Under the pieces are notes generated by a model. That model was not told the DNA's origin. It did no database searches and saw nothing but the letters and a program-made list of their open reading frames with translations. Both the position numbers and the translations under genes were made by a program. From NCBI RefSeq assembly GCF_958450345.1, contig NC_088782.1:110576358-110640357 (forward strand): a DNA stretch of 64,000 bases, in the 5' to 3' direction. Of this stretch, positions 46,921 to 60,085 are shown one piece after another. The first letter of the stretch is position 1; every line of letters begins with the position of its first letter. Origin of the DNA: Calliphora vicina. Lineage: Eukaryota; Arthropoda; Insecta; Diptera; Calliphoridae.

Positions 46921-49900
46921 TCACTCTAAATTTCTTACTTCGAAACGTTTGAAGGTGTAATTGATGAAGACCCAATCTTTAGCTATCTCACTGCCCTGAG
47001 GCATAGGAGCAGAAGCTGTAAGAAAAAAAGAGAAACAAAATTAGGGATTGAAATATATTGAAACATTAAAAATAATAATATAAATTTTTTATAGATGTAG
47101 GCAAGCATTTCAGCTTGTGTTATTAGTGTAAAAAAAAATTACTTCATTGGTTGTATTGCATATATGACTTTAAAATGCGGGATTTTTAACATTTGTACAG
47201 AAACTCCAATAGATTTTGAAAAATTTCTGTCACTGTATGGTATTAAGTTATTCCATAAACGTATTACACGAAGGATTTTTCCATAATAATTGTATTAAAC
47301 TGGAAAATTTGAATCTAGAGACTATATGTCGAGGGACTATATTCAAAACCATCTATCATTGATTTTCACGAAAATTACTTTTTGATGGTAAAATGTTCAG
47401 TAAAACAGCCCTCATCTATGGTGTGAATTTCATAACAAACATATTTTTTTTTGTTGTTTTATTTGCATTTTTGTTATTTCTCTATCTTATACAATTAATT
47501 TTTTCCGAATGCAAAACCCTCTATCTTTTAAAATATTTTTTTGGAATAATTTCTTCTTGCAATTCATGTTTTTTTTTACTAATTTTTGCATGCTGAACAT
47601 GAATTTTACGTTTTTCAATAGCGAATGCCGATTCTGAATTGATTTACCATGAAAATATTTTACCTTTTTGTTTTTGGAAAATATAAATTCCCTGGAATAA
47701 AAATAAATGTTTAAAGTTGGAATTTGTTTAAAAAAAGTGTCTACTTTTAAAGTGTCATTATCATGGTTGTTGTGGCTACCAAAACCGCAACCATTATTTA
47801 TCTAAAGCTCTATCCAATTTTGCGATAGAGAGTAAATTGTAAAATCAATATATACAATTGACAATCGATTAAGTTAGAATTACTAGAGAAGCCAGGAAGA
47901 CTGTTCAAATTAACAATGAGATCGTAAAAAAGCGTTTGATGCTGAATATTTAAATTATGATTTCTTTAATAATTACAATGATGACAAACTTATGTTTTTT
48001 CTTCCATTAGACAAGGGCGAGTAAAGAACGATCCTACTTTGTCTAATTTAAGATCTCTTTTATATGTTCCAGATGATAGCATAAAATATAAATTAAATTT
48101 TGATACAGATCACATCCAACCTTACACAGGACATATTGAAAACCAAAACCTCTATATTCTTGTCCACTACCAATTCAGCCAAATAAGTTTAAGGATCGTA
48201 ATACCACCGGCATACCATTATTTTTATGATAATTTACACCAATCATACTTTTTTTCTATGACTTTTTGTTTAATATTGCTTTTATCTTATGTAATTTTAG
48301 CATAAATCGTTCGACAAAATAACCACTAATATTAAATTAGCCGTTATCTCAAATAAATTACGTTAAAAAATGACAATAAATATTTTTATTAAAATTATCT
48401 TATTCATACATACACATTAAATATTTTTGAAAAACAAAACCCCCTATCTATCATAAAGTCCACAATAATGCAAAATTTTAAAAACCAATTATATGTGAGA
48501 TTCAGTAGTTGCTTTTAAAAACTATTGTAGAATACCGAATTTGAATAACTCAAGTAATACGCGAAAAAAACAGTTTTTTGGCTCTCTTGAAAAGTTGTGG
48601 TTTTCAAGATAGAGGGTTTTGAATATGTCCCTCGATATGATGGATTATGAAGACTAAATGTTTTATAAAAAACAGTAAGCAACCTGACATTAATAAAATC
48701 TTCTAATGTACAACCCAAGAAGTCAAAAATATACTCCTAATCGATCGATATAAAAAGTAAAAGGACGGCGGACGTGCCACTTCGTTCTAAATACTTTTTA
48801 ACAGATATTGCAACAGCGTAGACGAGCGTTGTCATAATGGAATATTACGGTTTCATGTCTGGCCACAGCTACAGGTTCTCTGTGATGGTCTGGTCAGATT
48901 TCAGCAACTCATAATAGATAGAACCCTTTTGCTCCCACCAAATACAGATAATTGCCTTAGTGCCTTTGATATTTGACTTTTGGTGTCGATTTAGTGCAAA
49001 ATATTTGTCAGATTTTGTACAATACAAAAGATGCTTTAAATGAGGACTTAAATCATTAAAACTGTTTGTGCAAACCCATGGATATAATCAGAAAAATTCT
49101 ATGTCACTATTTACTAAAAGGTGTAATTTGTATTTGATACCCAGCAAAAACTGTACTTACAAAATAAGCTGAAAAATAATGGGAACTTGACGAAAAGATA
49201 CTAGATTTTGTATACAAGTACACATCTAGTTACCATTTCCATATGGTAGCTAGTCTAGTCGACGTCATCACAACCGCAAAAAGCGTTATCTTTAGAAGAA
49301 CCCTATTTAAATTGAGTCGCTGCTCATTTATTACCTTTGTTTCTACGGACTAGATTGAATCACAGCCAAATATGTTATGATTTACTTTGCATTCTCTATA
49401 GGTCTTCGAATTGGAATGGATTATCTTCTTTGCATCACAGGACTTTTCGATATTCCCATATCTCATGGCAGTTCTGTTCCCAACACCGCCCGATCTAATG
49501 GTTTCTAGTCTTCAAAGTCAATCATATTTCTCCTGTTTTTCAATCCGAACTATTGGTAGAATGGTTTTAATAGATCTTGTATAAGTAGTCCTCATCTCCA
49601 TCAAAAATGTCGCTGCATTGTTTGAAAATATTGCATGTTGCACAGCTTGTCGTATTGTTAAGACTACTTTATGATTAGGAATAAGTCAGGATTAGTCCAG
49701 ACAAGTGTATTGTTTAAAATCTAAAGACTTATGACTCGATTGGAGCTAATAGTACATTGGCAAAATGTATAGAGATTACTACTGAAATTTTGGGGTTAAG
49801 AAAAGTCTTTATTATAGGAAGATATCGTGTTCCGACCTTAATCAATTCTCAAGATCATTGAAAAGGCGGTTGATAATTTATACAAACGTACTCTGTTTAG

Positions 49901-52900
49901 AGACAATACAACAGTTTGACATAACTTCGTACGGCCTCACGGATGTTCCAAAATAATTCTAGAGGATGTGCGTATGTCGTTCAGAGACAATTATTGATGG
50001 CTTATGAATACCCTGCTGTTCGAAATGGTTAGCAGAAGGATCAAAACAGTGGCTGACGCTGACGGTATAAATATCTGGTAAATTTCTGGATACAATACGT
50101 AGCTGTATGGAATCTGAATTAAGTGTACTTAAGTGAGTGAGTGGAGTGTTTCGAGTGGACTTAGTGTGAATGCCCAACAGACTGAACTGGTTCTCTTCAC
50201 AAGAGGTACAGAATCGATAACTTTAGACTGAATGGAATCAGCCTTAAGATCAGGGATAATGCAAAGTATCTTGGCATCATTCTTGATAAAAGATTATCCT
50301 GGAATCTGAATATTCAGAAAAGGATTCACAAAGCCTATGTGGCCATCTACTCTTGCAAGAGGGCAATTGGTACTAACTGGGGTATTGGGCTGAATGGTAT
50401 TAACTGGATCTTCAAAACAGTTGTTAAACGCATTTTATTCTATGGAGTATTGGTGTGGTGACTCGCTTTGTAAAATGCTTCTCACCGGAAGGCCGTTGGA
50501 CCGGCGCTGTAAGGTTTACTTCCAAAGCACTTTTTACTATTTTAAACTGGCTACCAGTTGATTTGATGGAGATACAAATGGCACTCAACTCTGCTGTGAT
50601 ATTGAATGCTGACTGCTCTTTTATTACAGGACACTGCATAATTAGAACACATGCTAGAAGGTTGGGCCTAAGGTTTAACGATTACTGTAGAAGCTATTGA
50701 AATGAAGAAGAGGGGGATACTGTGTCCCACCTATTCTGCCAATGCCCGACTCTGACAAAGTTGATTGAACGTATTTTTCGATGTGTTATCGAGGATGAAC
50801 TGGCTATTAAAACTAAATAATCAGCGACCCAAAAACAACATTTGATTAGTGCAATTGATAGTAATAAATATGTGACCTTTGGAAGATCACATATTCTTAT
50901 AAATAATGAATATATCTATTTCGGTTTGATTTATCACTTATTTAGTCTTTGGACAAATCCAAAACTAAACTGAATTTAAAAACCAACTAAATTGAATTAA
51001 AAAATCATTAAAAAACTTACGTATTTCTAATGAAACATCGGGGAATTCATCAAAGTTGGACGTGTCATCAATTGAACGCACTTCAACGGGTATAGCTGCT
51101 GGTCTCTCACGTATATGCTCCCAATCGACACCGCGGAAAAATGGTACCGACTTCAAATCCTCCAAACCTCTTTGCGAACCTAATCGACGATCGGCCTCAC
51201 AGCAAAACTTAATAATTGTTTCTTTAGCTTCTTCTGATATGGGTATTTCGGGAGGGAATATTAATGTTTCGCGCCAATTCATCACTTTACGATACGTATC
51301 CTGGGGATTATCTGAGCAAAAGGGTGGATAGCCCATTAACATTTCATACATTATAACGCCCAATGACCACCAATCGCAGGCGGGACCATAACCGGTCTGC
51401 AGAAATACTTCGGGGGCAATGTAATCGGGTGTGCCGACGGTACTGTAGGCCAAGGCTCGTCGGTTGCGTTTCCACGATTCGGCACGTCGTTTTGAGTCCA
51501 TGGGGCTATAATAAATAAAAAGGTGGATAATCTTTCCGTTTTGTTTTGATTTTAAAGAATTTCTATTACCTTGCACATGTTCCTATAAAATCAGATGGTT
51601 TTGCTTGTGATAAATCTCTATAAAAATCAGTACGATGTGATTTTTTTAAGCCGGTACATAAACCAAAATCAGAGAGCTGTATGATGAGATAAAAATATAG
51701 TTTTTTGTATTAAAAGTTATATTGCTATATAAAAATGATTGTATAAATTACCTTTAGATGTCCACGTGCATCCAATAATAAGTTGTCGGGCTTTATATCT
51801 CTATGTATGAAACCTAATTTATGTATTGAGTCTATAGCCAATGCTGTTTCTACAATATAAAATTGTGTACATTCCTCTGAAAGTGTATCTTTTTTCATTA
51901 ACAATGTCATCATATCACCGCCGGGCAAGAATTCCATAATTAAATATAAATTTGAGGGATCCTGTAATTAATGGTTGTAAAAAAGAATGAAATATAAAGA
52001 AATTACACAAATTCTAAGAAATAAACTTTAATCGAGATTTTTAAAAGGATTTTTATTTAATTTTTTGAAAAATAGGAGATTAGGATAGAAAAAAGTGAAG
52101 CTTATTGAAAGATTTTTGTTAATAAATACTTTAATAGCCTGAAATGATAAGAGTTGTCTTTAGAATTTACATAAACAATCTCTTTGAAATGTTTCAAATG
52201 GATTTTGCGTTCTCATTTTATGCCTCAACAATATTCAGCAGATCATTGAAGCGTATATTGTTCAGAGACTTTAAAATCATTTCTAATCTAAGCAAACGGC
52301 ACGGTTTCATGAAATTTATTCTAGATCTCGTTCACATTAGAGAAATTCGGAAGTTTAATGTAGCGTTTGTTGGTAAATTGTCTAAAGCCGTTTGTATCTG
52401 TCATCTTTTGAAAGATTTACATGACGGTCAGACTATTTAAATCATTGGAAAGTACTTCGTTTAGAAAGAGCACAATATTTCCCAATCTAAGAGAGCGGTT
52501 TAAAAATGCGGGATTTGCAATAGATGGCGTTTCTTTCGAACGCGGATTTTGTTTTTAATAACTTTTGAAGGGCACATATCTGTGATTTATTCTCAATTAC
52601 TTATTGAACATTATAGTGTAAACAACAAAGATTTTTTTGCTTCGAATTTCGAATTTTGTAACAAAGAATTGTTATATGCGGGAAGTTTTGCTTTACTTCT
52701 TTAATTTGAAAAAAAAAAACAAAGAAAGTGCCTCTGCAGCACACCGATTGCTCACCAAAGATTATGATGAATGTGTTTCACCGGTTTCAACGTGCGAAAG
52801 ATGGTTTGAGTGGTTCGAAAGTGGTGATTTTAACACGGAAGCCAAAAATGTTTGAAGACCAAAAATTTAAGGCATATTACCCCATGAAGATTCTTGTAAA

Positions 52901-55900
52901 TCTCAACAAAAGCTTTGCAAAATCATTGGGAGCTAACCAAGCAACAGTTTCAAAATGTTTGCGAACAGCAGGATTCATCCAAAAGCAGGGAAATTGGGTA
53001 ACATACGAATTGAAGCTGAGAAACCTTGAGAGTGCCAAAGCGCAAGAGATCGTATGCGAACCAGCCAAATCGACACCAAAGTCAAATATTTATGGCGCTA
53101 AGGTAATACTCTAATGTACCTTGGAACTTTATGGACAAATTGGTATTTAAACAAGTAAGAGAGCTATATTCGGCTGTGCCGAATCTTATATACCCTTCAC
53201 CAAATTATACTTAAAAATATATATTTTTTTTTTAATATTTTTATTTAACAATTAATTTTTTTCCAAATTGTTTTTTAATTTTTTTAAAAAATTTTTTTTT
53301 TTTAAATTTCTTTAATTAATTTTTTTGGAAAAAGAATTTATGACAAAAACAATTTTTTTGATGAAAAAAAAATTGTATGTCCCACTTACTTTGGTCTTAT
53401 ATACGTCGTTGCAAAGGTCTTTGAAATATCTATCATTAGATATCCATATTTTCTATATTAATGACTTAGTAATCCAGATATAGGTCAAAAATAGGTCAAA
53501 AATCGAGGTTGTCCTAGTTTTTTCCTTATATCTCAGCCATTTGTGGACCGATTTTCTCGATTTTAAATAGCGACCAAGCCGGAAGAATTTCGGAGATATT
53601 GATGTATGAAACGTGTATGTAAGTTATTTGGGGGCTTCGGAAAGTTGATTTCAACACACAGGCGGACATGGTTATATCGATTCCGCTATCTATAACGATC
53701 CAGAATATATATACTTTATGGGGTCGCAAATGAAAAATGTGGAAATTACAAACGGAATGACAAACTTATATATACCCTTGCCACTCATGGTGAAGGGTAT
53801 AAAAAGGTACGTACCTTGGTAATTTTTGCAAAAGCAACTTTGGCCATATTTAAGTGCTTTGATATTTTTGCAAAAAAAGAAACAACTTTGGAACTTTTTT
53901 AAAATAGGAACAAAATTGTTGATACTTTTTGAAATTAAACATAATTTGGTACTTTAAGTGAAAAAAACTTTGAAACTTTTACAAAAAGTACTTTTGAACT
54001 GGTTACATTTTGAAAAGAAATCAAAATACTTTTCAAGATTGTAACATAATTTGGTTTTTTATAAAAAATACTTTGATTGATTTAGAGAAAGTACTTTTGA
54101 ATTTTGTTACTCTTTGAAAAAACATTAACACTGATTTCTTGGTACATTTCTAATATTTGTTACGTTTAGAGTAAAAGCAATTTAATTATTTTTGACAAAA
54201 AGTTATTTGATACTTTTAAAAAAATGGAACTAAATTTGTCACTCTTTCAAAATAGTAATATAAAGTGGTTGACAAAACAATGGAAACTTTTCCAAAATTT
54301 AAAATATTTTTTTAAAATAATTTTTTTTTTAATATTTTACTTGTATAGTTTTCTTTATATAAATTAACTGAAAAACAAACAACATAATTAATTATATTCT
54401 GAAAAAAAGGGAACAAAATTAAAAATATTCACTATTTCGCTACTGACAAAATGGAAACTTTTAAACTTCTGCAAGAAAGAAGTGTTAAACGAAAATACTA
54501 TTTAAAAGAACGATGTAAAAAGCATCCTGTTTACAGTTATTTTATTTTTAAATTCTGGTAATTTTTCACAATTTCTTTTTCAAAGTTTTTCGCATAATTG
54601 CTTTTTTCAAAGTTAACGAAAATGGCTAAAGTTAAGACTTGTGAAGACTTAAAAAATAAAATAATTAACGATTTTAAAGCTGATTTAAAACAAAAAAGTA
54701 TATGTGACAAATATTCAATAAATAAATCAGCAGTTTAAAAAATTATAAAGAAATTTCGGAAGACCTCGTAAGACTACTCCTAGATAAGATAATTTAATAG
54801 CGAGAGAGTTCAAGAAATTCCCAAAAATAACTACTCGAGAGTTTGTTATAGCCTAAAATTAGAAATAAGTATCCGAACAGTTAGTCGCAGGGCAAATGAC
54901 GCAGGTCTTGGTTGCTATCGTCCTGTGAAAAAACCACTCATGTCTAAAAAGAACCGTTCTGCTCGTCTAAATTTGCCAGGGATCATTTAAACTGTTCGAT
55001 ACAGAAATGGCATACTCTTCTCTTTTCCAACGAATCCAAATACAATTTAAGAGGCAGTGATGGGTGAACATTTGTAAGATGACCAAAGGGAAAAAGATTA
55101 GATCCAAAGTACACAAATAAGACTGTAAAGTTTGGCGGTGGCAATATTATGGTATGGGGATGTTTTTCAGGCCAAGGCATGGGCCCAATTCATATTATAA
55201 AAGATACCATGACAGGTATAGGATACAGAACCATATTAAACGATGTTATGTATCCATACGCTGAGGAAAATATGCCCCTAGTTTGGAGATTCCAACACGA
55301 CAACGACCCGAAACACAGCTCTAGGGTTGTAACCGAGTGGTTACCATTGACTATTTAATTGTTTCAATGCATTGTCGATGTGTAGCAGTAATAAAAAATA
55401 AGGGATACCCAACAAAATATTGAGTTATTGCAAAGTTTAGACCATATTTGTTAAAATAATACCTAAGTTTCCATTGTTTTGTCAATGCTGTAATAAAGAA
55501 ATCTTTTAATTTTGTTTTCTCATTTTTAGAATTTAATTACATAATTATGTCTTTTGTTTTTTGTTAAATTAAGTTAATAAAAGTATACAAATAAATTAAA
55601 ATTTTTTAAAAAATTATTTCAGATTTTAGACCACTAATGAAATATTTGGAAAAGTTTCCATTGTTTTGTCAACCACTATATATGCACTTTGGTACCTTAT
55701 GAAAAAAGTACTTTACAAATTTATGGTACTTTTTCCAAAGTCCTTTTTATAATATAATAATACGAAATGCTTTTTAAAAAAAGTACTTTGATACTAAAAA
55801 GTACTATCTTCCAAATTTGTGTCACTTTTGTTACCAAAAACGAGTTGTACTTTTTATATTAGCAACATAAAAAAAAAATATTTTGATACTTTTTGAATAA

Positions 55901-58496
55901 AAAAAGCTAGTAGGTACTTTTTGAAAAAATTTATATTTTTTGAGCTTTATAAATAAAGCATATGCTTGGTTTTTAAAAAAATGTTACACATAAAAACCTA
56001 GCTATATTTCTTAATCTGAAAGAAAGTCCATTAAACTCACATCTGCCTAAATGAATTTTAAAACAACATTTTTTTATAAAAACAAATTTGTCATCCATTA
56101 AAACACTCCCATTTTTTTTTAACAAAAAAAAACATATAAATATGAGTATCAAAACCAAACATTATCATTCTTAGTTTATATTCCACATATAAAAAGAAAC
56201 CAACCAACATTTTAAAAAGATTATATTATTTTGATTTCATCACCCACTATTCATATTTGAATAAATTAACTACATGTATACTTCCCTCATTACCTCTTTA
56301 AAAAAAATCAATTTCTAATTCAAACTTAAATACAAAAAACAATTGACACAACCACATCTTTAGAATGATGGCCAATGATTTGTATTGTTTCGTGATATTA
56401 TTGCTGTTTTACTTTCCCTTTAATAGAACAACAACAACGAAGACGACATCGACAACGACATTATAACAATTAATTATTCAGTTTATCTAAATGTTTGAGA
56501 ACAGTGGAGAGGAACTGAACAAAACAAAAATTAACCCAATTGACTGACAGAGCTCAGTAAGAACCTTAAAAACAAATTATACAAAAAATTTTCAATTACA
56601 ATGTTTAAACAAAGATCAGTTTTTATATGATTTCTTTATTTCTGCACGTAGTACATTTCATTTGTTCAAGAGGAGTTCAATAAACATAAATTCTGCTAGC
56701 TGCTGTTACAATTATGAAATGACTCATAACTTTTTTGGTTTAATATTTTGTTAGGTTTTATTTTGTGTTTGTTTTTGTTTTTTGTAATGGAAAAAGGCAA
56801 ATAGAAACACTGTTTGGTGTGATTTTAATCATTATTTTTATTAGAGAGCTAAAGAAAAATCAACAGAAATGTGAAAATTGTTTAACAGAAGGGTCGTTCA
56901 TTCGTCACTTATACAGTAAGAAATGAAAGAATAAAAGCAATAACACCATTGAGTCAATAATATTTAAAAGAGGCAATATTTATAGGTCAATATTTAAAGT
57001 AACAAATATGAAGTAAGACAAAATAAATAAAATAGCAAAGATAATCATTAAACAGAAACGAATTTTAGGTACCCTTCAATATTAATTTTTAGGTTTTTTG
57101 GTTGTCAATTTTCATGAATTTTTTGGAAAACTAAATTTATTGAACTTTGGTTTTGAAAATGTAATATTTTTAAAACATTTAGACAAACTGTAAATCACCA
57201 TTTTCTGATATGTCATCAAATTATAGATGTTTTTTTTTCTAAATTTACAACAACTTTGGTACTTTTAATTTAATTTAAATTTTAATTTATTTATTTCAAA
57301 ACTTGTAATATAAAGTCATAGAGGCCAAAATAAAATTTTATAAAAAGTACTTTTTTAACTTTTTTACATTTATTAAATCAAAATTTTAAGTATTAATTCT
57401 TAAATGGGTCTTGAAATTATAGATTTTTTAAGTTTGGAAAAAGTACTTTGGTAATTTTTGCTAACAAAATTTAATTTTTAAATTTTATTTAATCTAAACC
57501 CAGCAGATTTACTTGGAATGGAATAAAAATGAAAGAATAATTATTCCAAATAAGCACAAAGGTTCAGTAAAATAAAAATTGTATTAGATTATCAATAAAA
57601 ATTATCATAATAGATTTAAGACCTTAAAAAGAATTTTCAAAAATATTATTTGAAAATGAACCAAATGGTGAAAATTAAAAACCAATACTAATCTTTCAAC
57701 CTAAAGAATTTCAAAATAAAACAAATACAACAATTTTAATTAAGAAAAAATACCAATTTCATTAACAAAAGATAAAAATAATCGATATTAAATTCCATGA
57801 TCTTTGTTTTCAAATTGTTTATAAAACATTTCAAGATTTTAAAGTATACCACTTCAAATTTCCTTTATGTTACAAATGAAGTAACCGAATAAAATATACT
57901 CCCCTGCCACTTAGAGCGGAGTTGAGTATAAAAATAAAGTAATAGGGTTAATGACCTCAATAAATTCTTAACAACATGTAAAACAATAAAAACATTTCTT
58001 TGTGTCCACTAAATATATAGCCTACCTGAAAACTGTAGTACATTTTCACTACCCACTGATGATCAGCTTCGACCAAAACATCACGTTCAGCTCGCACATG
58101 AGCCACTTGTTCTTTCTCCAACATATCGGCCTTACGCAAAACCTTCATGGCATACACATGACCAGTGTCCTTCTTTTGTACTAAACGCACTTCGCCGAAG
58201 GCACCGCGACCAATTACCTTGAGTGCTTCAAAGTCTTCGACACCCAAACGTAAACGTTTCAAGCGTAAAAATTCTGTTTCCTTTTGGGCATGCTGCAGAC
58301 GTTTCTCCTGACGCTGCGTCTCTGTCAGACTTTCGTCTTTGAGTTGAGCCTCGAGTTTGGCTAAACGTTGTTTACGCTCACCATATTGGGTGACTAAATT
58401 ACTGTAGTAATTTTCTAATGTTACCTTGGCCTTGGTGGCCTTGTCCAGTGTATGGTCGCTAAAGCGTATAGAAGATCCATCAGCGCTACTGCTCAT
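46921..58496 (-). CDS. trc: tricornered, NDR-family serine/threonine kinase
   Basis: TRC (NDR1/2 homologue) acts with Furry and Mob proteins in wing-hair and bristle shape and dendrite tiling. Exons: complement(join(46921..47015,51021..51505,51570..51676,51752..51961,58026..58496)), 1,368 nt, 455 aa, all GT-AG and in phase; Drosophila TRC is about 463 aa. The N-terminal Mob-binding helical region is at about 12-85. The kinase domain runs from about 89, with GRGAFG 96-101, catalytic lysine K118, HRD 210-212 and DFG 230-232. The long basic activation-segment insert typical of NDR kinases (KRRAESWKRNRR) is at 268-279, followed by the activation-loop Ser at 284. The C-terminal hydrophobic motif FINYTFKRFE carries T445. 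A few residues present before PMDSKRR in Drosophila are absent here, suggesting alternative acceptor use. Intron 1 (6.1 kb) and intron 4 (4.0 kb) hold transposons. The gene is divergent from the zinc-finger gene at 60086. Confidence 0.97.
47329..48635. mobile_element. 1.3-kb inverted-repeat element with 4-bp TATG duplication
   Basis: Ends read TCGAGGGAC-tATATTCAAAACC on the left and GGTTTTGAATAT-GTCCCTCGA on the right, an imperfect inverted repeat of about 35 bp that continues into CTCTATC. Flanks carry TATG at 47325-47328 and 48636-48639. The terminal word CAAAACC-NN-CTATC recurs inside at about 47513 and 48435. There is no recognisable transposase; the open frame at 47393-47596 is hydrophobic and low-complexity. 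The superfamily is unassigned; a 4-bp duplication is compatible with a few DNA transposon groups, but ends alone do not decide. Confidence 0.78.
48770..49010 (-). mobile_element. mariner transposase remnant in trc intron 4
   Basis: Shares words with the mariner remnant at 26290-27060: GCGTAGACGAGCGTTG(T)CATAATGGAATATTACGGTTTC, CTCATAATAGATAGAACCCTTTTG and CCAAATACAGATAATTGCCTTAG. It is minus strand, about 240 bp, heavily decayed, and keeps only the middle of the transposase. Confidence 0.65.
49940..50830 (+). mobile_element. decayed Jockey-like LINE in trc intron 4
   Basis: Plus-strand pieces in shifting frames: GLSVNAQQTELVLFTR, then LNGISLKIRDNAKYLGIILD, KRLSWNLNIQKRIHKAYVAI, YSCKRAIGTNWGIGLNGINW and IFKTVVKRILFYGVLVWW, then LFTILNWLPVDLMEIQMALN, TGHCIIRTHARRLGL and a final acidic H...C-CP ending near 50735. 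This is the order of the reverse-transcriptase C-terminal half and tail of a Jockey-group LINE, related to the minus-strand copy at 40620-42020. Stops and frameshifts show it is inactive. Confidence 0.85.
52640..53120 (+). mobile_element. mariner transposase N-terminal remnant in trc intron 1
   Basis: Begins MREVLLYFFNLKK, a mariner start, then TCERWFEWFESGDFNTEAKN, a stop, and in a second frame KSFAKSLGANQATVSKCLRT, AGFIQKQGNWVTYELKLR and KSTPKSNIYGAKVIL. The catalytic half is absent. It is related to the copy at 26290-27060 (shared KSLGA, QKQGNW and IHGAK-type words). It abuts the family A copy that starts about 30 bp downstream. Confidence 0.88.
53152..53806 (-). repeat. family A repeat, copy 4 (complete, reverse)
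   Basis: Runs from AACAAGTAAGAGAGC and the hairpin ATTCGGC-tgt-GCCGAAT to the terminal hairpin TATACCCTTgCCA-ctca-TGGtGAAGGGTATA. It lacks the 61-bp internal duplication of copy 1 and shows the empty sites of both insertions found in copy 2, so it serves as the reference form. Confidence 0.85.
53807..54262. repeat. irregular GTACTTTTTGAAAAA-type repeat, left part
   Basis: Degenerate short repeats mixing GGTACTTT, TTTTGAAAAAA and AACTTTGG. The same texture resumes at 55680-55960 beyond the Tc1 insertion and again weakly at 57250-57480, so the Tc1 element at 54263 split one tract. Confidence 0.6.
54263..55678 (+). mobile_element. Tc1-like (DDE) transposon, inactive, in trc intron 1
   Basis: Terminal inverted repeats AGTGGTTGACAAAACAATGG and complement; TA on each side. 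It is 1,416 bp. The plus strand encodes a Tc1-type transposase in pieces: MAKVKTCEDLKNKIINDFKA and CDKYSINKSAV (first helix-turn-helix), NDAGLGCYRPVKKPL, then an open stretch of 69 codons with MVWGCFSGQGMGPIHIIKD, ENMPLVWRFQHDNDPKHSSR and VVTEWL. Several stops and frameshifts lie in between, so it is dead. The DNDPKH catalytic Asp is kept. Confidence 0.92.
55679..58025. other. remainder of trc intron 1, no feature recognised beyond simple repeats
   Basis: AT-rich. 55680-55960 continues the GTACTTTTTGAAA-type tract, and a weaker version lies at 57250-57480. A hairpin-like TATACTCCCC...GAGTTGAGTATA lies at 57895-57931. No exon was recognised. Confidence 0.5.
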
Positions 58497-60085
58497 GGCT
58501 TTTTGTAGGATGCGATTTTAATTAATTTTCTTATTTATTTCTTTTAATTTATAAGGCTTTTTGTGATTATTTCGTATGATTTTTTTTATAAATATTGTTA
58601 TCAAGATTCGTTTTTTTTTTTTGTTCAAACTTTTATTGTAACCAAAAGGGGGGCTCTTTTGTTATTGTGGGCGAAGAATATTCGTCAATACTACTGCGTC
58701 GCTCACACACAAGATTTTGTTGGTGGTAGACTGACTGCGTCTTGCTGTTGTATATGTAAAAAATAAAAATTTGATGATTCTGTTTTTTCGTTCTCTATTT
58801 TTCCCCGTAAATTATTGTCTTTTTGTATGGAATTCTTGCTGCACTAGTAATTTAACATTTTCTTCAATGATTGTTATGGGTTTTTATTAAAAATATTAAA
58901 TTTTTTCCACTTAATTTTGTTATTGAAAGGAAAGTCGTAAGAAATTTTTTCAGTTTTCCCTTGTTACACTCTTTATTTTGTAAATTCGTAATTGCAACTG
59001 TGTTGTTAAAGGGACGTCAAAATGAAATGGAATGAAACATACAGAAACGAATCAGAGCTGTCATTGCTAGGGCACTTGCAATGGTAGCTTGAGCAAGAGT
59101 ACAGTGTAAGTGAAGTTTTTATTAAATGTTTAAATTTTAATTGAAATGGAGAAATATTGAAAATAAAAATTAAAAATTGTTTCGATTATTCAGAATCGAT
59201 TTTTAAATTTATTACAGTTTTATAAAACAAATTTTCTATGGAAATTAAATTTTTTAAACCTTTTATAAAATTAAAAATTTATTATGAATACAACATTTCT
59301 ATTTAAGCAATAGCATTTGACAGTTGCGAATATAAAAATTTCCACACTTATTTAAAATCAAAATAGACCAACATTGACACTTATTTATTTTGTTGAACAA
59401 AGCATTGCAAATTACTGAAGTATCGAAAACCGGTCAATCGGTTTTTTCGTCTTAGTAAACTCGACCGGTTTCGGTTTTCTTTAACTGTATTAGCATGCAA
59501 GTATATAACAAGGTTGGCTACCGTTACCCCTAAAACACCCTTTCAGTTCGATTACCGATATCGGTATTCTACCGTTACCGAAATAACTGCAATTATCGTT
59601 ACCGCTAAAATACCGTTACCGATATAATCGAAAATACTGTTATCGTTATTCTGTAAACAATTTTAAATTATGAAAATACAAATTTCTGATTTCAGTAATT
59701 GAGTTTATGAAATATAGAGAAATTAAAATGTAAGATCTATATATTTTTAATTTTTAACAATTTAAGTCAGACCGAAATTAGCGTTACCTCTAAGCTACTG
59801 TTACCCAAATAAGCCCAAATACCAATACCGCTAAACTACCCTTACCGAAATAATCTAAATTAGCATTACCGTTACCTTTTAACCATTTCGAATCAATTGC
59901 CAAATATGAATTTTTAACATAACGTTTCGGTTTTGAAATCGATACCCTAAATCTTAGTACATGATATTGGCAACCCTTGGCAACAGCTGTTGTTTGTAAA
60001 CAAATCACCAGAAATTGGAAGAAAAATCTAATGATTTTGTTGTTTTGTTTTTATACAAACATTTTTGTAATATTCTCGTTATCCC
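58497..60085. promoter_or_regulatory. divergent intergenic region between trc and the ZAD zinc-finger gene
   Basis: The 1.6 kb between the two start codons must contain both promoters. 59430-59480 is rich in CCGGT/ACCGG words like 39120-39290. 59515-59960 has repeated CCGTTACCGAAAT-type units of uncertain origin. No TATA box or other defined core element was placed. Confidence 0.45.

Noticed and set aside
47393..47596. Hydrophobic 67-codon frame inside the TATG-flanked element
   Set aside because: Phe/Leu-rich composition follows from T-runs; no transposase motif.
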